64,000 bases of DNA from Paracoccus sp. N5 (lineage in GTDB: Bacteria; Pseudomonadota; Alphaproteobacteria; Rhodobacterales; Rhodobacteraceae), in assembly GCF_000371965.1 (NCBI RefSeq), contig NZ_AQUO01000002.1, positions 512,001-576,000 of the forward strand, written 5' to 3'. The position numbers and the translations under genes were made by a program. Positions 34,668 through 44,739 of this stretch are shown in pieces. Position 1 is the stretch's first letter. Each line of letters begins with the position of its first letter. The notes beneath the pieces are model-generated. The model had not been told where the DNA came from, searched no databases, and saw only the letters and a list, made by a program, of their open reading frames with translations.

Positions 34668-35882
34668 ATGACCGACGACATGCTGCATGTCATGGAGTGG
34701 CACAATGGCGAGAAGGAGTTTTCCCCCTTCTCGGATGCCGAGATGCGGCGGCGCCAGGACGACATGCGCCGCTGGATGGCCGAGAACGGCGTCGATGCGG
34801 CGCTGTTCACCTCGTATCATTGCATCAACTATTACTCGGGCTGGCTCTACTGCTATTTCGGCCGCAAATACGGCATGGTCGTCACCCAGGACGCCGCGAC
34901 CACGATCAGCGCCGGCATCGACGGCGGCCAGCCCTGGCGGCGCAGCTTCGGCAGCAACGTCACCTATACCGACTGGCGGCGCGACAATTTCTATCGCGCG
35001 GTGCGGCAGCTGACCCCCGGCGTCAAGCGGCTGGGGATCGAGTTCGACCACGTCAACCTGGACTTCCGCCGCCAGCTGGAAGCGGCGCTGCCGGGGGTCG
35101 AGTTCGTCGATGTCGGCCAGCCCTCGATGTGGATGCGCGCCATCAAATCGGCCGAGGAGCACAAGCTGATCCGCGAAGGCGCGCGCATCTGCGACGTGGG
35201 CGGCGCGGCGGTGGCGGCGGCGGTCAAGGCCGGCGTGCCCGAGCACGAGGTCGCCATCGCCTCGACCAATGCCATGATCCGCGAGATTGCCGCCTCCTTC
35301 CCCTTCGTCGAGCTGATGGATACCTGGACCTGGTTCCAATCCGGCATCAACACCGACGGCGCGCATAACCCGGTCACCAACAAGAAGATCAAGCCGGGCG
35401 AGATCCTGTCGCTGAACTGCTTCCCGATGATCTTCGGCTATTACACCGCGCTGGAGCGCACGATGTTCTGCGACCATGTGGACGACGCCAGCCTCGACAT
35501 CTGGGAAAAGAACGTGGCCGTGCACCGGCGCGGGCTGGAGCTGATCAAGCCCGGCGCGAAATGCAACGAGATCGCGCTGGAGCTCAACGATATGTACCGG
35601 CAATGGGACCTGCTGCAATACCGCAGCTTCGGCTATGGCCACAGCTTCGGCGTGCTCTGCCATTATTACGGCCGCGAGGCGGGGGTCGAACTGCGCGAGG
35701 ATATCGAGACCGAGCTGAAGCCGGGCATGGTCGTCAGCATGGAGCCGATGGTGATGCTGCCCGAGGGCACGCCCGGCGCCGGCGGCTATCGCGAGCACGA
35801 TATCCTGATCGTGACCGAGGACGGGGCCGAGAACATCACCGGCTTCCCCTTCGGACCCGAGCACAACGTCATCCGCAATTGA
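34668..35882 (+). CDS. creA: Creatinase (creatine amidinohydrolase)
   Basis: 404 residues, the length of Pseudomonas creatinase. The match is strong throughout: FTSYHCINYYSGWLYCYFGR, ISAGIDGGQPWRRSFGS, ELMDTWTWFQSGINTDGAHN, ILSLNCFPMIFGYYTALERT, FGYGHSFGVLCHYYGREAG and GYREHDILIV. The catalytic histidine is H233 in the DGAHNP motif. The enzyme belongs to the M24 pita-bread fold and splits creatine into sarcosine and urea. ATG 34668 has GGAGGA eight bases upstream. Creatininase lies convergently downstream, so creatinine to sarcosine can be carried out here. No sarcosine oxidase or urease is seen in the window. Confidence 0.95.
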   Translation: MTDDMLHVMEWHNGEKEFSPFSDAEMRRRQDDMRRWMAENGVDAALFTSYHCINYYSGWLYCYFGRKYGMVVTQDAATTISAGIDGGQPWRRSFGSNVTYTDWRRDNFYRAVRQLTPGVKRLGIEFDHVNLDFRRQLEAALPGVEFVDVGQPSMWMRAIKSAEEHKLIREGARICDVGGAAVAAAVKAGVPEHEVAIASTNAMIREIAASFPFVELMDTWTWFQSGINTDGAHNPVTNKKIKPGEILSLNCFPMIFGYYTALERTMFCDHVDDASLDIWEKNVAVHRRGLELIKPGAKCNEIALELNDMYRQWDLLQYRSFGYGHSFGVLCHYYGREAGVELREDIETELKPGMVVSMEPMVMLPEGTPGAGGYREHDILIVTEDGAENITGFPFGPEHNVIRN

Positions 35883-35903
35883 TCCTTCGCCGCAAGGAAA
35901 GGC

Positions 35904-35930
35904 ACGGGCCCGTCGTCGCGGGCCCGTTTC
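35904..35930. terminator. Convergent terminator between creatinase and creatininase
   Basis: A 9-bp perfect stem (ACGGGCCCG and CGGGCCCGT) with a six-base loop, followed by a short T-rich TTCGTT. It lies three bases before the stop codon of creatininase. Confidence 0.75.
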
Positions 35931-35932
35931 GT

Positions 35933-36709
35933 TCATCCGAACTCGGCCCGCAATGCGGCCACGATGCCGCGGGTGCACACGTCCAGCAGCAGTTCGCCCT
36001 TCTCGGCCGAGGCCTGTTTCGGCGAGGACAGCGTGCCCGAGGCGGGCGTCCATTCCGGCTTGACCGGATAGACGTCATAGGGCGGAAAGCTGGCCGGCGC
36101 GACGTCCACCGCCCGCGACAGGTCCACGAATTGCGGGTAAAGCGCCAGCATCAGCGAGGTCTCCAGCACGCCGCCATGCTCCAGGTCCCAGCCGGGAAAG
36201 CCGTCGGGATAAAGCCGGGCGATATCCGCTTCGCCGACGAAATCCCAATAGGACAGCACCACGATCTTCATGTCGCGGATATCGTCCCAGCGCAGCTCGC
36301 GCAGGGCCAGGTCGATGGCCTCGATGATGAACCAGGAATTCTCGTAATGCCCGTTCACCAGGCAGACCCGGCGCACGCCATGGCGGGCGAATTCCTTGAT
36401 CACGTCGCGCAGCGCCGCGACCAGCGTGGCGCCGTCCAGGCTGGTGGTGCCCGGCAGGTGATTGCCGCCGCCGGATTTCTGGTGCGACTTGTAGCCATAG
36501 GTGAAGGGCGGCGCGACCAGCCCGCCGACCTGCAAGGCGGCGCGGCGGGCGAACTCGGTCGGCAGCAGCACATCGACATGCAGCGGCATGTGATGGCCGT
36601 GCTGCTCCATCGAGCCGATGGGGATGAGGATCGGCGTGGCACCATCCCTGACCGCGGCGTGATAATCGGGCCAGGCAAGCTCGGACGCGAATGCTGTCTT
36701 CTTCGGCAT
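35933..36709 (-). CDS. crnA: Creatininase (creatinine amidohydrolase)
   Basis: 258 residues, very close in length and motif order to Pseudomonas creatininase. Metal and catalytic positions are seen: E35 and H37 in GSMEQHG, D46 in HVDVLLP, H121 and E123 in NGHYENS. Other matches are YGYKSHQKSGGGNHLPGTTS, VVLSYWDFV and HGGVLETSLMLALYP. It converts creatinine to creatine, the substrate of the convergent creatinase. The divergent lysR-2 gene lies upstream, with an AT-rich shared control region. Confidence 0.95.
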   Translation of the reverse strand: MPKKTAFASELAWPDYHAAVRDGATPILIPIGSMEQHGHHMPLHVDVLLPTEFARRAALQVGGLVAPPFTYGYKSHQKSGGGNHLPGTTSLDGATLVAALRDVIKEFARHGVRRVCLVNGHYENSWFIIEAIDLALRELRWDDIRDMKIVVLSYWDFVGEADIARLYPDGFPGWDLEHGGVLETSLMLALYPQFVDLSRAVDVAPASFPPYDVYPVKPEWTPASGTLSSPKQASAEKGELLLDVCTRGIVAALRAEFG

Positions 36710-36779
36710 GATGCACCTTCTTGGGAAAGGGGGATGCCGGAATTAGAATTTCCTATTGAATATAAATGAAATATATAGT

Positions 36780-36797
36780 CGCAATCCTTGCATTGCG
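36780..36797. promoter_or_regulatory. Dyad operator candidate between creatininase and lysR-2
   Basis: CGCAATCCTTGCATTGCG, a dyad of CGCAAT and ATTGCG arms with a six-base centre, ends 11 bases before the lysR-2 ATG. The creatinase and PotD-like promoters carry related GCAAAT...GGATTG elements. Confidence 0.45.
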
Positions 36798-36808
36798 GGG
36801 GCAAATCC

Positions 36809-37702
<894 letters not shown>

Positions 37703-37716
37703 AACCCGCGCCATAA

Positions 37717-37758
37717 CGCATGCAAATGTCAGGATTGGCAGAACCGATTTTGCATGCG
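37717..37758. promoter_or_regulatory. Promoter and inverted repeat of the PotD-type transporter operon
   Basis: A 10-bp perfect inverted repeat (CGCATGCAAA at 37717-37726, TTTGCATGCG at 37749-37758) brackets the conserved GGATTGGCAGAACCGATTT block (37732-37750). The right arm overlaps -35 TTTGCA (37749-37754). A 17-bp spacer and -10 TAGCCT (37772-37777) follow. The arm centres are 32 bp apart, about three helical turns. Confidence 0.5.
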
Positions 37759-37818
37759 CGGCGCCTTCTCCTAGCCTGACCGCATCAAGCAATCAGAACA
37801 ATCAGACAGGGTGATGAG

Positions 37819-38946
37819 ATGACACAGGATGAACGGGGCGGGCGCCTCGGGCTGTCGCGCCGTGCAATGCTGTCGCTGGGCGCGGCGGCGCTGGCGACGC
37901 CGATGCTGTCGCGCCGCGCCTTTGCCGCGCCGACGCAGCTGACCATGCTGGCCTGGTACGGCCATGCCGAGCCCGACATCGTGGCCGAGTTCGAGGCCGA
38001 GAACAACGTCAAGTTCGTGCCGAAATACTATACCGGCGGCGACAACATGCTGGGGCTGATCTCGCAAAGCCCGCCCGGCACCTTCGACGTGATCCTGTCG
38101 GATGCCGAATATGTCCAGCAGCTGAACGCGGCGGGCTATATCGAGGCGCTGGACCCGGCCGACTATCCCTTCGACGAGTTCTTCCCCGAGTTCCAGAAGT
38201 TCCCCGGCCATTGGGACGGCGACACGCTCTATTCCGTCATCACCCGCTTCGGCTTCCTGGGCGTCGCCTACAACACCGATGCGCTGACCGAGGCGCAGGC
38301 CTCGACCTATGACGTGTTCTGGGACCCGGCGCTGAAGGGCAAGGTCGGGCATTTCGACTGGCACCTGCCGAACCTTGGCCAGATGAGCCTGCTCAACGGC
38401 AATGCCAGCCCCTATGACATCGACGGGACGGCATGGGAGGCGGTCAAGGAAAAGACCATGACCCTGCGTCCGCAGGTCGGCGGCTTCTTCGATTACGGCG
38501 GCACCTTCTCGTCGCTGAACAACGGCCAGATGCTGGCCTTCGCCGGCATCGGCGACTGGATCACCGGCACGCTGGAACGGAACGGCGCCAAGGTGCGCTC
38601 GGTGATCCCCGAACAGGGCGGCTTGCAGTTCACCGAAAGCTTCTCGATCGGCAAGGGATCAAGCAAGGCCGATCTGGCGAAGAAGTGGATCCAGTATATC
38701 ACCTCGGCCAAGGGCCAGGCGAAATCGGCGCAGATGGCGGCCTATCCCTGCCTGATCCCCAGCGAAGCCGGCTGGAAGGTGCTGAACGAGGAAAACCCCG
38801 CCGAGGCCAGGCGTCAGGGCATGGTGCTGGGGGAAAGCAATGCGATGGACCTGATCCGCTCGGGCCGCATCAAGTATCGCCAGCTGCCGGTGCAGCAATC
38901 GCTGGAAGAGTGGAACGACTTCTGGTCGGACTACAAGAGCGCCTGA
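37819..38946 (+). CDS. PotD-like ABC transporter substrate-binding protein, Tat-type signal
   Basis: 375 residues. The N-terminus has a twin-arginine signal, LGLSRRAMLSLGAAALATP, with cleavage likely after A-F-A near residue 38. The mature protein opens TQLTMLAWYGHAEPDIVAEF and has the PotD-like PPGTFDVILSDAEYV, ITRFGFLGVAYNTDAL and FDYGGTFSSLNNGQ segments. The family binds polyamines or related small cationic molecules. Given the creatininase and creatinase next door and the shared promoter element, creatinine, creatine or another guanidino compound is the most plausible ligand; this is inference. Confidence 0.85.
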   Translation: MTQDERGGRLGLSRRAMLSLGAAALATPMLSRRAFAAPTQLTMLAWYGHAEPDIVAEFEAENNVKFVPKYYTGGDNMLGLISQSPPGTFDVILSDAEYVQQLNAAGYIEALDPADYPFDEFFPEFQKFPGHWDGDTLYSVITRFGFLGVAYNTDALTEAQASTYDVFWDPALKGKVGHFDWHLPNLGQMSLLNGNASPYDIDGTAWEAVKEKTMTLRPQVGGFFDYGGTFSSLNNGQMLAFAGIGDWITGTLERNGAKVRSVIPEQGGLQFTESFSIGKGSSKADLAKKWIQYITSAKGQAKSAQMAAYPCLIPSEAGWKVLNEENPAEARRQGMVLGESNAMDLIRSGRIKYRQLPVQQSLEEWNDFWSDYKSA

Positions 38947-38952
38947 ACCCGA

Positions 38953-38978
38953 CGCGGCCGGCACCCGCGCCGGCCGTG
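38953..38978 (+). other. Stem-loop between binding-protein and permease genes
   Basis: CGGCCGGC and GCCGGCCG pair around a six-base loop, extended by C-G and G-T pairs at the base. No T-run follows. Such hairpins after the binding-protein gene often protect that part of the mRNA and lower expression of the permease genes. Confidence 0.5.
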
Positions 38979-39006
38979 CCGCCCGTCCCCCGCCGGAGCC
39001 TGCCCG

Positions 39007-39852
39007 ATGCGCCGTCCCGTCTCGCTTTACGGACTGACCTTCTCGCTGCCGCTGCTGATCTGGCAGCTTCTGTTCTTCGTCTTCCCGCTGGTCTTCCTGG
39101 TCGCGCTCAGCTTCTGGACCGTGCGCAACTTCCGGCTCGAGGCCGGGTTCGACACGGTGAACTGGGTGACGATGTTCGGCCGCCCGGTGTTCTGGCAGGC
39201 TTACGGCACCACGCTGGCCATGGCGGCAGCCGCGGCCGCCCTGACCAGCGCGCTGGCCTTTCCCTGCGCCTATGCCATCGCCTTCAAGCTGTCGCCCAAG
39301 GCACAGCGATGGGCGGTGTTCCTGATGGTGATCCCCTTCTTCACCAGCTATCTGGTGCGGGTCTATTCCTGGCAGGTCTTCCTGTCGGATGCCGGCATCA
39401 TCAACGTCATGCTGGGCTGGCTGGGCCTTGGCCCGTTCGGCCTTCTGAACACCATCGGCGCGACGATGGTGGGTTATCTGACGCTGAGCTTTCCGCTGGT
39501 CGTCCTGCTGCAACTGTTCAGCCTGGCGTTCATCGACCGTACGCTGATCGAGGCCGCGCACAACATGCGCTGCGGGCGGCTGCGCACGGTCTTTGCCGTG
39601 GTGATCCCCTCGGCCCGGGTCGGGCTGGTGATCGCGGCGCTGTTCAGCTTCATCCTGTGCTTCGGCGATTTCGTCAGCCCGATCTACCTGGGCGGGGGCG
39701 ACCCGACCACGCTGTCGATCCTGATCACCGACACCACCAAATCCGGCCAGCAATGGCCCCGCGCGGCGGTGATCGCCCTGACGATGATCGCGACGCTGAT
39801 GGTCGCGGCCTTCCTGGCCGTCCGCTTCGCCTACAAGGGCCGCACGAAATGA
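39007..39852 (+). CDS. PotB-like ABC transporter permease
   Basis: 281 residues with six hydrophobic segments, the first at about residues 10-34. The permease loop EAAHNMRCGRLRTVFAVVIPSARVGL is the EAA motif of polyamine-type importers. It lies 60 bases after the binding-protein gene and overlaps the PotC-like gene by ATGA. It forms the membrane channel with that second permease. Confidence 0.9.
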   Translation: MRRPVSLYGLTFSLPLLIWQLLFFVFPLVFLVALSFWTVRNFRLEAGFDTVNWVTMFGRPVFWQAYGTTLAMAAAAAALTSALAFPCAYAIAFKLSPKAQRWAVFLMVIPFFTSYLVRVYSWQVFLSDAGIINVMLGWLGLGPFGLLNTIGATMVGYLTLSFPLVVLLQLFSLAFIDRTLIEAAHNMRCGRLRTVFAVVIPSARVGLVIAALFSFILCFGDFVSPIYLGGGDPTTLSILITDTTKSGQQWPRAAVIALTMIATLMVAAFLAVRFAYKGRTK

Positions 39853-40667
39853 ACGAACTGAACGAACTGAACCGCAATCCGCTGATCGAGGCCGGGCTGA
39901 AGCTCTATGTGATCCTGGCCTATCTTTTCGTCTTCGCGCCGATCCTGGCGAGCTTCGTCTTCTCCTTCAACTCGGACCGCTTTCCCTCGATCCCGCTGGG
40001 GCATTTCTCGACCGAGTGGTATCGCGCCGTCGCCTCGGACCCGCTGGTCTGGGAGGGGCTGCGCAACACGCTGGGGATCGGCCTGGCGGTGGGGGTGATC
40101 TCGACCGTGCTGGGCTTCGGCGCCGCCTATACCGATTACCGCTACAAGTTCCTCGGCAAGCAGATTTATCTGGCGCTGGCGCTGCTGCCGCCGACCATTC
40201 CGGTGGTGATCATGGGGCTGGCGATGCTGGCTTACCTGTCGCGCATCGACCTGTCGGGCAATGCGCTGTCGGTCATCATCGCCCATGTGGTGATCTGCGC
40301 CCCCTTTGCCATGGCGGTGATCCGGCTGCGGCTGTCGCAGATGGACCCCTCGCTGGAGCCGGCGGCCTGGAACCTCGGCGCCTCGGAATGGGCGACGATG
40401 CGCCATGTCATCATTCCCTTCACCCGGCCGGCGATCCTGGGGGCGCTGTTCATCACCATGGCGGTCTCCTTCGACGAATTCGCCATCGCCTGGTTCGTCT
40501 CGGGCCTGAACGAGACGCTGCCGGTCAAGGTGCTGGGCTTCCTGCAAGGCCAGGTCAGCCCGCGCATCAACGCCATCGGCACCTTCGTCTTCGTGACCTC
40601 GATGACCCTGGTGATCCTCGCGCAACTGCTGCTGTCGGGGCGCGGCCCCGCAACCGACAAGGAATGA
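39849..40667 (+). CDS. PotC-like ABC transporter permease
   Basis: 272 residues with six hydrophobic segments. The N-terminus contains a MNELNELNRN repeat. The segment YLFVFAPILASFVFSFNSD is the usual PotC opening, and EPAAWNLGASEWATMRHVIIPFTRPAIL is its EAA loop (given here as positions ~176-203). ATG at 39849 overlaps the PotB-like gene and the stop overlaps the ATPase start, so all three are translationally coupled. Confidence 0.9.
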   Translation: MNELNELNRNPLIEAGLKLYVILAYLFVFAPILASFVFSFNSDRFPSIPLGHFSTEWYRAVASDPLVWEGLRNTLGIGLAVGVISTVLGFGAAYTDYRYKFLGKQIYLALALLPPTIPVVIMGLAMLAYLSRIDLSGNALSVIIAHVVICAPFAMAVIRLRLSQMDPSLEPAAWNLGASEWATMRHVIIPFTRPAILGALFITMAVSFDEFAIAWFVSGLNETLPVKVLGFLQGQVSPRINAIGTFVFVTSMTLVILAQLLLSGRGPATDKE

Positions 40668-41755
40668 ACCCGATGCAAGAACCCCTGGTCTCCTTCGAGG
40701 GCGTCGCCAAGCGTTTCGGCAGCTATACCGCCGTGCAGAAGATGGACCTGCAGATCCACAAGGGCGAGTTCCTGGCCATCATGGGCTCGTCCGGCTGCGG
40801 CAAGACCACGACGCTGCGCATGCTGGCCGGGCTGGAGGCGCCCAGCGAGGGCGTGATCCGCCTGGCGGGCCAGGCCATCAACGACCTGCCGAGCTGGAGC
40901 CGCGACACGCCGATGGTCTGGCAGAGCCTGGCGCTGTTCCCCTTCCTGAGCGTCATCGAGAATGTCGAGTTCGCGCTGAAGATGCGCGGCGTCGGGCGCG
41001 CCGAACGGCGCCGCCGGGCCGGGCAATGGCTGGAGCGCATGCAGATCGCCGAATTCGCCGGCCGCAACATCGCCCAGCTCTCCGGCGGCCAGCGCCAGCG
41101 CGTCGCGCTGGCCCGTTCGCTGGTGGTCGAGCCCCAGATCCTGCTGCTGGACGAGCCGCTTTCGGCGCTGGATGCGGCGTTGAAGGTGCGGATGCAATCG
41201 GTGCTGAAGACCCTGCAACGCGAAACCGGCATCACCTTCGTCTATGTCACCCACAGCCAGTCCGAGGCCTTCTCGATGGCCGACCGCGTCGTCATCATGT
41301 CCCGCGGCAAGATCGAGCAGATCGGCACGCCGCAGGAAATCTACCGCCGGCCGCGCACGCGCTTCGTGGCGGATTTCCTCGGCTCGTCCAACATCTTCAC
41401 CGGCCAGGTCAAGCGGGACGCGGACGGACGGCCTGTCATCGCCACCAGGAATGGCGATTTCGCGCTGCCCGGCGGCGCGGCTGTCCCGCCGGGACAGGCG
41501 GCCAGCCTGACCGTGCTGGACACCCGGATGCAGATCCACCCCGACGCGGCCCCGCCGGCGGCGAATACGGTAGAGGCGCGCATGATCGGCGAGGAATTCG
41601 TCGGCGCCACCGCGACCATCTATTTCGAGACCGGCGACGGGCAGGAGATCAGGATACAGAAATCGCATGAGGAACTGGCAGATCTTCCGCTGGCCGTGGG
41701 CCGCGCGTTCCACCTGTCCTGGGCGCCCGATGACGGGCATCTGGTGCCGGAATAA
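40664..41755 (+). CDS. PotA-like ABC transporter ATP-binding protein
   Basis: 363 residues. Walker A is GSSGCGKTT near residue 43, the signature is LSGGQRQR near 142, Walker B is ILLLDEPLSALD, and the switch lies in VTHSQSEA. The C-terminal ~110 residues form a TOBE-type regulatory domain. A notable change is Trp in MVWQSLALFPF, where most members have F-Q in the Q-loop region (VFQ). It powers the PotD/B/C-like importer and ends the operon. Confidence 0.9.
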   Translation: MNPMQEPLVSFEGVAKRFGSYTAVQKMDLQIHKGEFLAIMGSSGCGKTTTLRMLAGLEAPSEGVIRLAGQAINDLPSWSRDTPMVWQSLALFPFLSVIENVEFALKMRGVGRAERRRRAGQWLERMQIAEFAGRNIAQLSGGQRQRVALARSLVVEPQILLLDEPLSALDAALKVRMQSVLKTLQRETGITFVYVTHSQSEAFSMADRVVIMSRGKIEQIGTPQEIYRRPRTRFVADFLGSSNIFTGQVKRDADGRPVIATRNGDFALPGGAAVPPGQAASLTVLDTRMQIHPDAAPPAANTVEARMIGEEFVGATATIYFETGDGQEIRIQKSHEELADLPLAVGRAFHLSWAPDDGHLVPE

Positions 41756-42172
41756 GCCGGAGGGCGCCGTGTCCGGTCCCCTGGCCGGCGCTCCTGACCG
41801 CTATTTCCATGCCGCGTCATATGGCCTGTTCTATACCGGGCGGCTTTGGTCGGCGCGAACTTGTGATCCTTCGCAGATCGCCTCCGAAAGACCGGCAAGC
41901 GGCACGAGACCATCATCGTAACCTGGTGACGGCTTCGGGGCTCGATGCGCTCATGATCGCCCCGGCCGATCCATGTCAAAGCATCCCCGGGGCGCGGACA
42001 GAGAGTGCGTGGTCCGGCCTCGGGACGCTGACCTGCCGGGCGATTGCAATGGTAGACAATCAGGCTAGTTTACGCCCCGCGGTGTCCCGCCACCTGGCCC
42101 GCGATCGGACGGCTGTCCGCCTTGCCGGCCATAGCCATGGTCAAGCGCGGGACGGCGGCGAAAGGAGCAGGG
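41756..42172. other. Intergenic region without a recognised gene
   Basis: A 417-bp gap between the transporter operon and the mutase gene. Short frames overlap here on both strands, but none looks like a protein family. A fragment at about 41869-41928 translates to FADRLRKTGKRHETIIVT, which faintly recalls a transposase C-terminus; this is too weak to call. Promoters for the mutase are expected here but none is clear. Confidence 0.4.
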
Positions 42173-43318
42173 ATGAAGATACTTCTGGTCGGGGCAGGGC
42201 TCTCTGGCGCGGTCATCGGGCGGGAACTGGCCCGGGCGGGCCACCAGTGCCATGTCGTCGACAGCCGCGCCCATATCGGCGGCAATTGCTACACGGAACG
42301 CGATGCCGACAGCGGCGTGATGATCCATGTCTATGGCCCGCACATCTTCCATACCGACGATCAGCAGGTCTGGGACTATGTGAACGGCTTCACCGAATTC
42401 GTGCCCTTCCAGAACCGGGTCAAGACCACGGCGCAGGGGGCGGTCCATTCCCTGCCGATCAACCTGCTGACCATCAACCAGTTCTTCGGCAAGACCTTCC
42501 GCCCGGACGAGGCACGAGAGTTCCTGCTGGAAAAGGCCGATACCACCATCAAAAACCCCCGCAACTTCGAGGAACAGGCGCTGCGCTTCGTCGGACCCGA
42601 ACTCTACGAGGCGTTCTTCAAGGGCTATACCGAAAAGCAATGGGGCTGTTCGCCCCGCGACCTGCCGGCCAGCATCCTCAAGCGGCTGCCGGTGCGCTTC
42701 AACTATGACGACAACTATTTCTTCCACCGCTTCCAGGGCATGCCGCGCCACGGCTATACCGCGCTGGTCGAGGCGATCCTGGACCGGCCCGGCGTCTCGG
42801 TCTCGCTGCGCACCCCCTATCGGCCGGAGATGGCCGCCGATTACGACCATGTCTTCTGGTCCGGCCCGCTGGACGGGTTCTTCGGCTACAGCCTCGGCCG
42901 GCTCGGCTATCGCACGCTGGATTTCCAGCGTTTCGAGCATGACGGCGATTACCAGGGCTGCGCCGTGATGAACTACGGCGACCGCGAGGTGCCCTATACC
43001 CGCATCACCGAGCACAAGCATTTCGCGCCCTGGGAAGAGCACCGCAAAAGCGTCTGCTATCGCGAGTTCAGCCGCGCGGCCGGCCCGGACGACATCCCCT
43101 ATTACCCGATCCGGCTGGTGGACGAGATGACGCTGCTGGAAAACTATGTCCGGCTGGCCGAGGCAACGCCGGGCGTGACCTTCGTCGGCCGGCTGGGCAC
43201 CTATCGCTATCTCGACATGGACATCACCATCCGCGAGGCGCTGGACACGGCCGCCGATTTCCTGGGGCGCCTCGCCGCCGGCCGGGAGCCGGCCCGCTTT
43301 TCCCGCCCGCCGATCTGA
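42173..43318 (+). CDS. glf: UDP-galactopyranose mutase
   Basis: 381 residues from ATG 42173, behind AAAGGAGCA. The N-terminal FAD-binding motif is ILLVGAGLSGAVIGRELA. Mutase signatures follow: IGGNCYTERD, VYGPHIFHTDDQQVWDYV, FKGYTEKQWG, YYPIRLVDEM and the final GRLGTYRYLDMD. It interconverts UDP-galactopyranose and UDP-galactofuranose for surface polysaccharide synthesis. It is the only intact gene in this part; the genes after it are decayed, so its product may be used by glycan genes elsewhere or be a remnant of a larger locus. Confidence 0.95.
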   Translation: MKILLVGAGLSGAVIGRELARAGHQCHVVDSRAHIGGNCYTERDADSGVMIHVYGPHIFHTDDQQVWDYVNGFTEFVPFQNRVKTTAQGAVHSLPINLLTINQFFGKTFRPDEAREFLLEKADTTIKNPRNFEEQALRFVGPELYEAFFKGYTEKQWGCSPRDLPASILKRLPVRFNYDDNYFFHRFQGMPRHGYTALVEAILDRPGVSVSLRTPYRPEMAADYDHVFWSGPLDGFFGYSLGRLGYRTLDFQRFEHDGDYQGCAVMNYGDREVPYTRITEHKHFAPWEEHRKSVCYREFSRAAGPDDIPYYPIRLVDEMTLLENYVRLAEATPGVTFVGRLGTYRYLDMDITIREALDTAADFLGRLAAGREPARFSRPPI

Positions 43319-43345
43319 CACCGGCGCCGCACAGCACCCTTCGCG

Positions 43346-44486
43346 ATGAAACGGACGATCTTTTCCAGCCCGACCTGCCAGGCTTTCGTCGTCCACCGTG
43401 CCGCCGGAACCGTGGTGGCGAGCTTTGCCCAGCGCACGGAGCCGGCCCCCGCCGATTTCGCGGGCGAGACCATGCTGGCCGGCACCGAGCACGCCTATTG
43501 CTGCATCCGCGCGCTGGCGAACGACTGGTAGGTCGCGCCGGAGCTCGACGCCTGCCTGATGGCGGTGGCGGGCGCGTTGCGCGCCTGTCGGCGGGTCGTT
43601 CTCTACGGCTTTTCCATGGGCAGCTATGGCGCGTTGATTTCGGCCCGGGTGCTTGGTGCGGATCGCTTGGTGCTGATGGCGCCCGTCGCCGATATCCCCC
43701 CGGACAGGGATCGGCGCTGGATCGGCGTCTACGACCAGAGGACCGGACCGCGGTCATGTCGCGGACCTGAACGGCGCTGGCCGGTGCAAGAGATCCTGAC
43801 CGCCCCGCTCCGGGCATATGGTGCTGCGTTCCTGAACAACGGCGGCATCCTGGGCAGCATCGCCCAGGCGCTGTTCGATCCCGTCGTCGACATCGCCTGA
43901 TTGCAGGCCCGGGTGACCGCCTCGAGAAAGCACAACAGCTATTACATCAGCGAACTGGCCCGCACGCTGTCCCGGCACCGGCTGCTGAAAAAGCCCTGCT
44001 GCAATATGCCCTGCGCCGGTTTCCCGAGGACGCGACGGCCCGGCTGGACTATGCCGGCGCGCTGGCCGATGAGGGCCAGCACGCGGAAGCGGCCGAGCTG
44101 ATCCGCGCGGCGGTCGCCCGAAACCCCGGCGCGGCCGTCCGCGTGCCGGGGATCCGGGCGCTGGCGCAATATGCCGAAACCGGCGGCAGCCCCGACGCCG
44201 TGGCCGACCTGAGCGCGCGCCATGCGACGGCCGCGCCCGCGCGAGGCGCAGCTGCGCTATACCCGCTTCCTGCGCCACAGCCGGCGCCCTGACCAGGCAT
44301 TCCGCGCGCATGACGCCTTCATGCAGGGCTGGCCGTTCTCGGCCCAGGGCTTCTTCGAGCGCGGGCTGATCTTCGAGGCGCGACCTGCCCTATATGGCCG
44401 AGACGAGTTATCGCCGCGCTCTGGCTGAAGACAAGGGTTTCCACCGGGCAAAGCGGCGGCTGCACCTGATCGACGCACGCGGCTAG
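43346..44486 (+). pseudogene. Decayed hydrolase/TPR-like gene
   Basis: Reading the three forward frames together gives one broken protein. The first frame opens MKRTIFSSPTCQAFVVHRAA and has a TAG at 43529-43531. The same frame continues with VVLYGFSMGSYGALISARVL (a G-x-S-x-G nucleophile elbow as in alpha/beta hydrolases), then a TGA at 43898-43900. A frameshift near the A-run at about 43986 leads into a TPR-like stretch (LLQYALRRFPEDATARLDY). Another shift near 44215 gives REAQLRYTRFLRHSRRPDQA. At least four lesions make it nonfunctional as read. Confidence 0.75.
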
Positions 44487-44739
44487 GGGTGAGGCCGCCC
44501 TTCGGTCGCTCGCGATCGGGCCCTTGGCCTGCGGCCGGCTCGGTCGCAGCGGTTTTCTTCTCTCGCGAGCCGGAAATGCGGGAATGCATTTCCATGAAAC
44601 GGCCCCGGCTTTGGAATGGAGGCAGGCCGGCTGCGGGGTTACATCCGGTGCAATCGTTAACGCCGGATCGCGCAATGCTCTGCCGGGCGCCAGGTTTCGC
44701 CGGAAAGAAGCGCGCAGACGGGCCGACAAGGAGGCTGTC

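Noticed and set aside
37732..37765. Possible sigma-54 promoter (TTGGCA...TTTTGCA)
   Set aside because: The GG and GC pairs are 13 bases apart, not the required 10, and the creatinase promoter lacks the GG.
41869..41928. Possible transposase remnant
   Set aside because: Only about 18 residues recall a transposase C-terminus, with no terminal repeats or further similarity.
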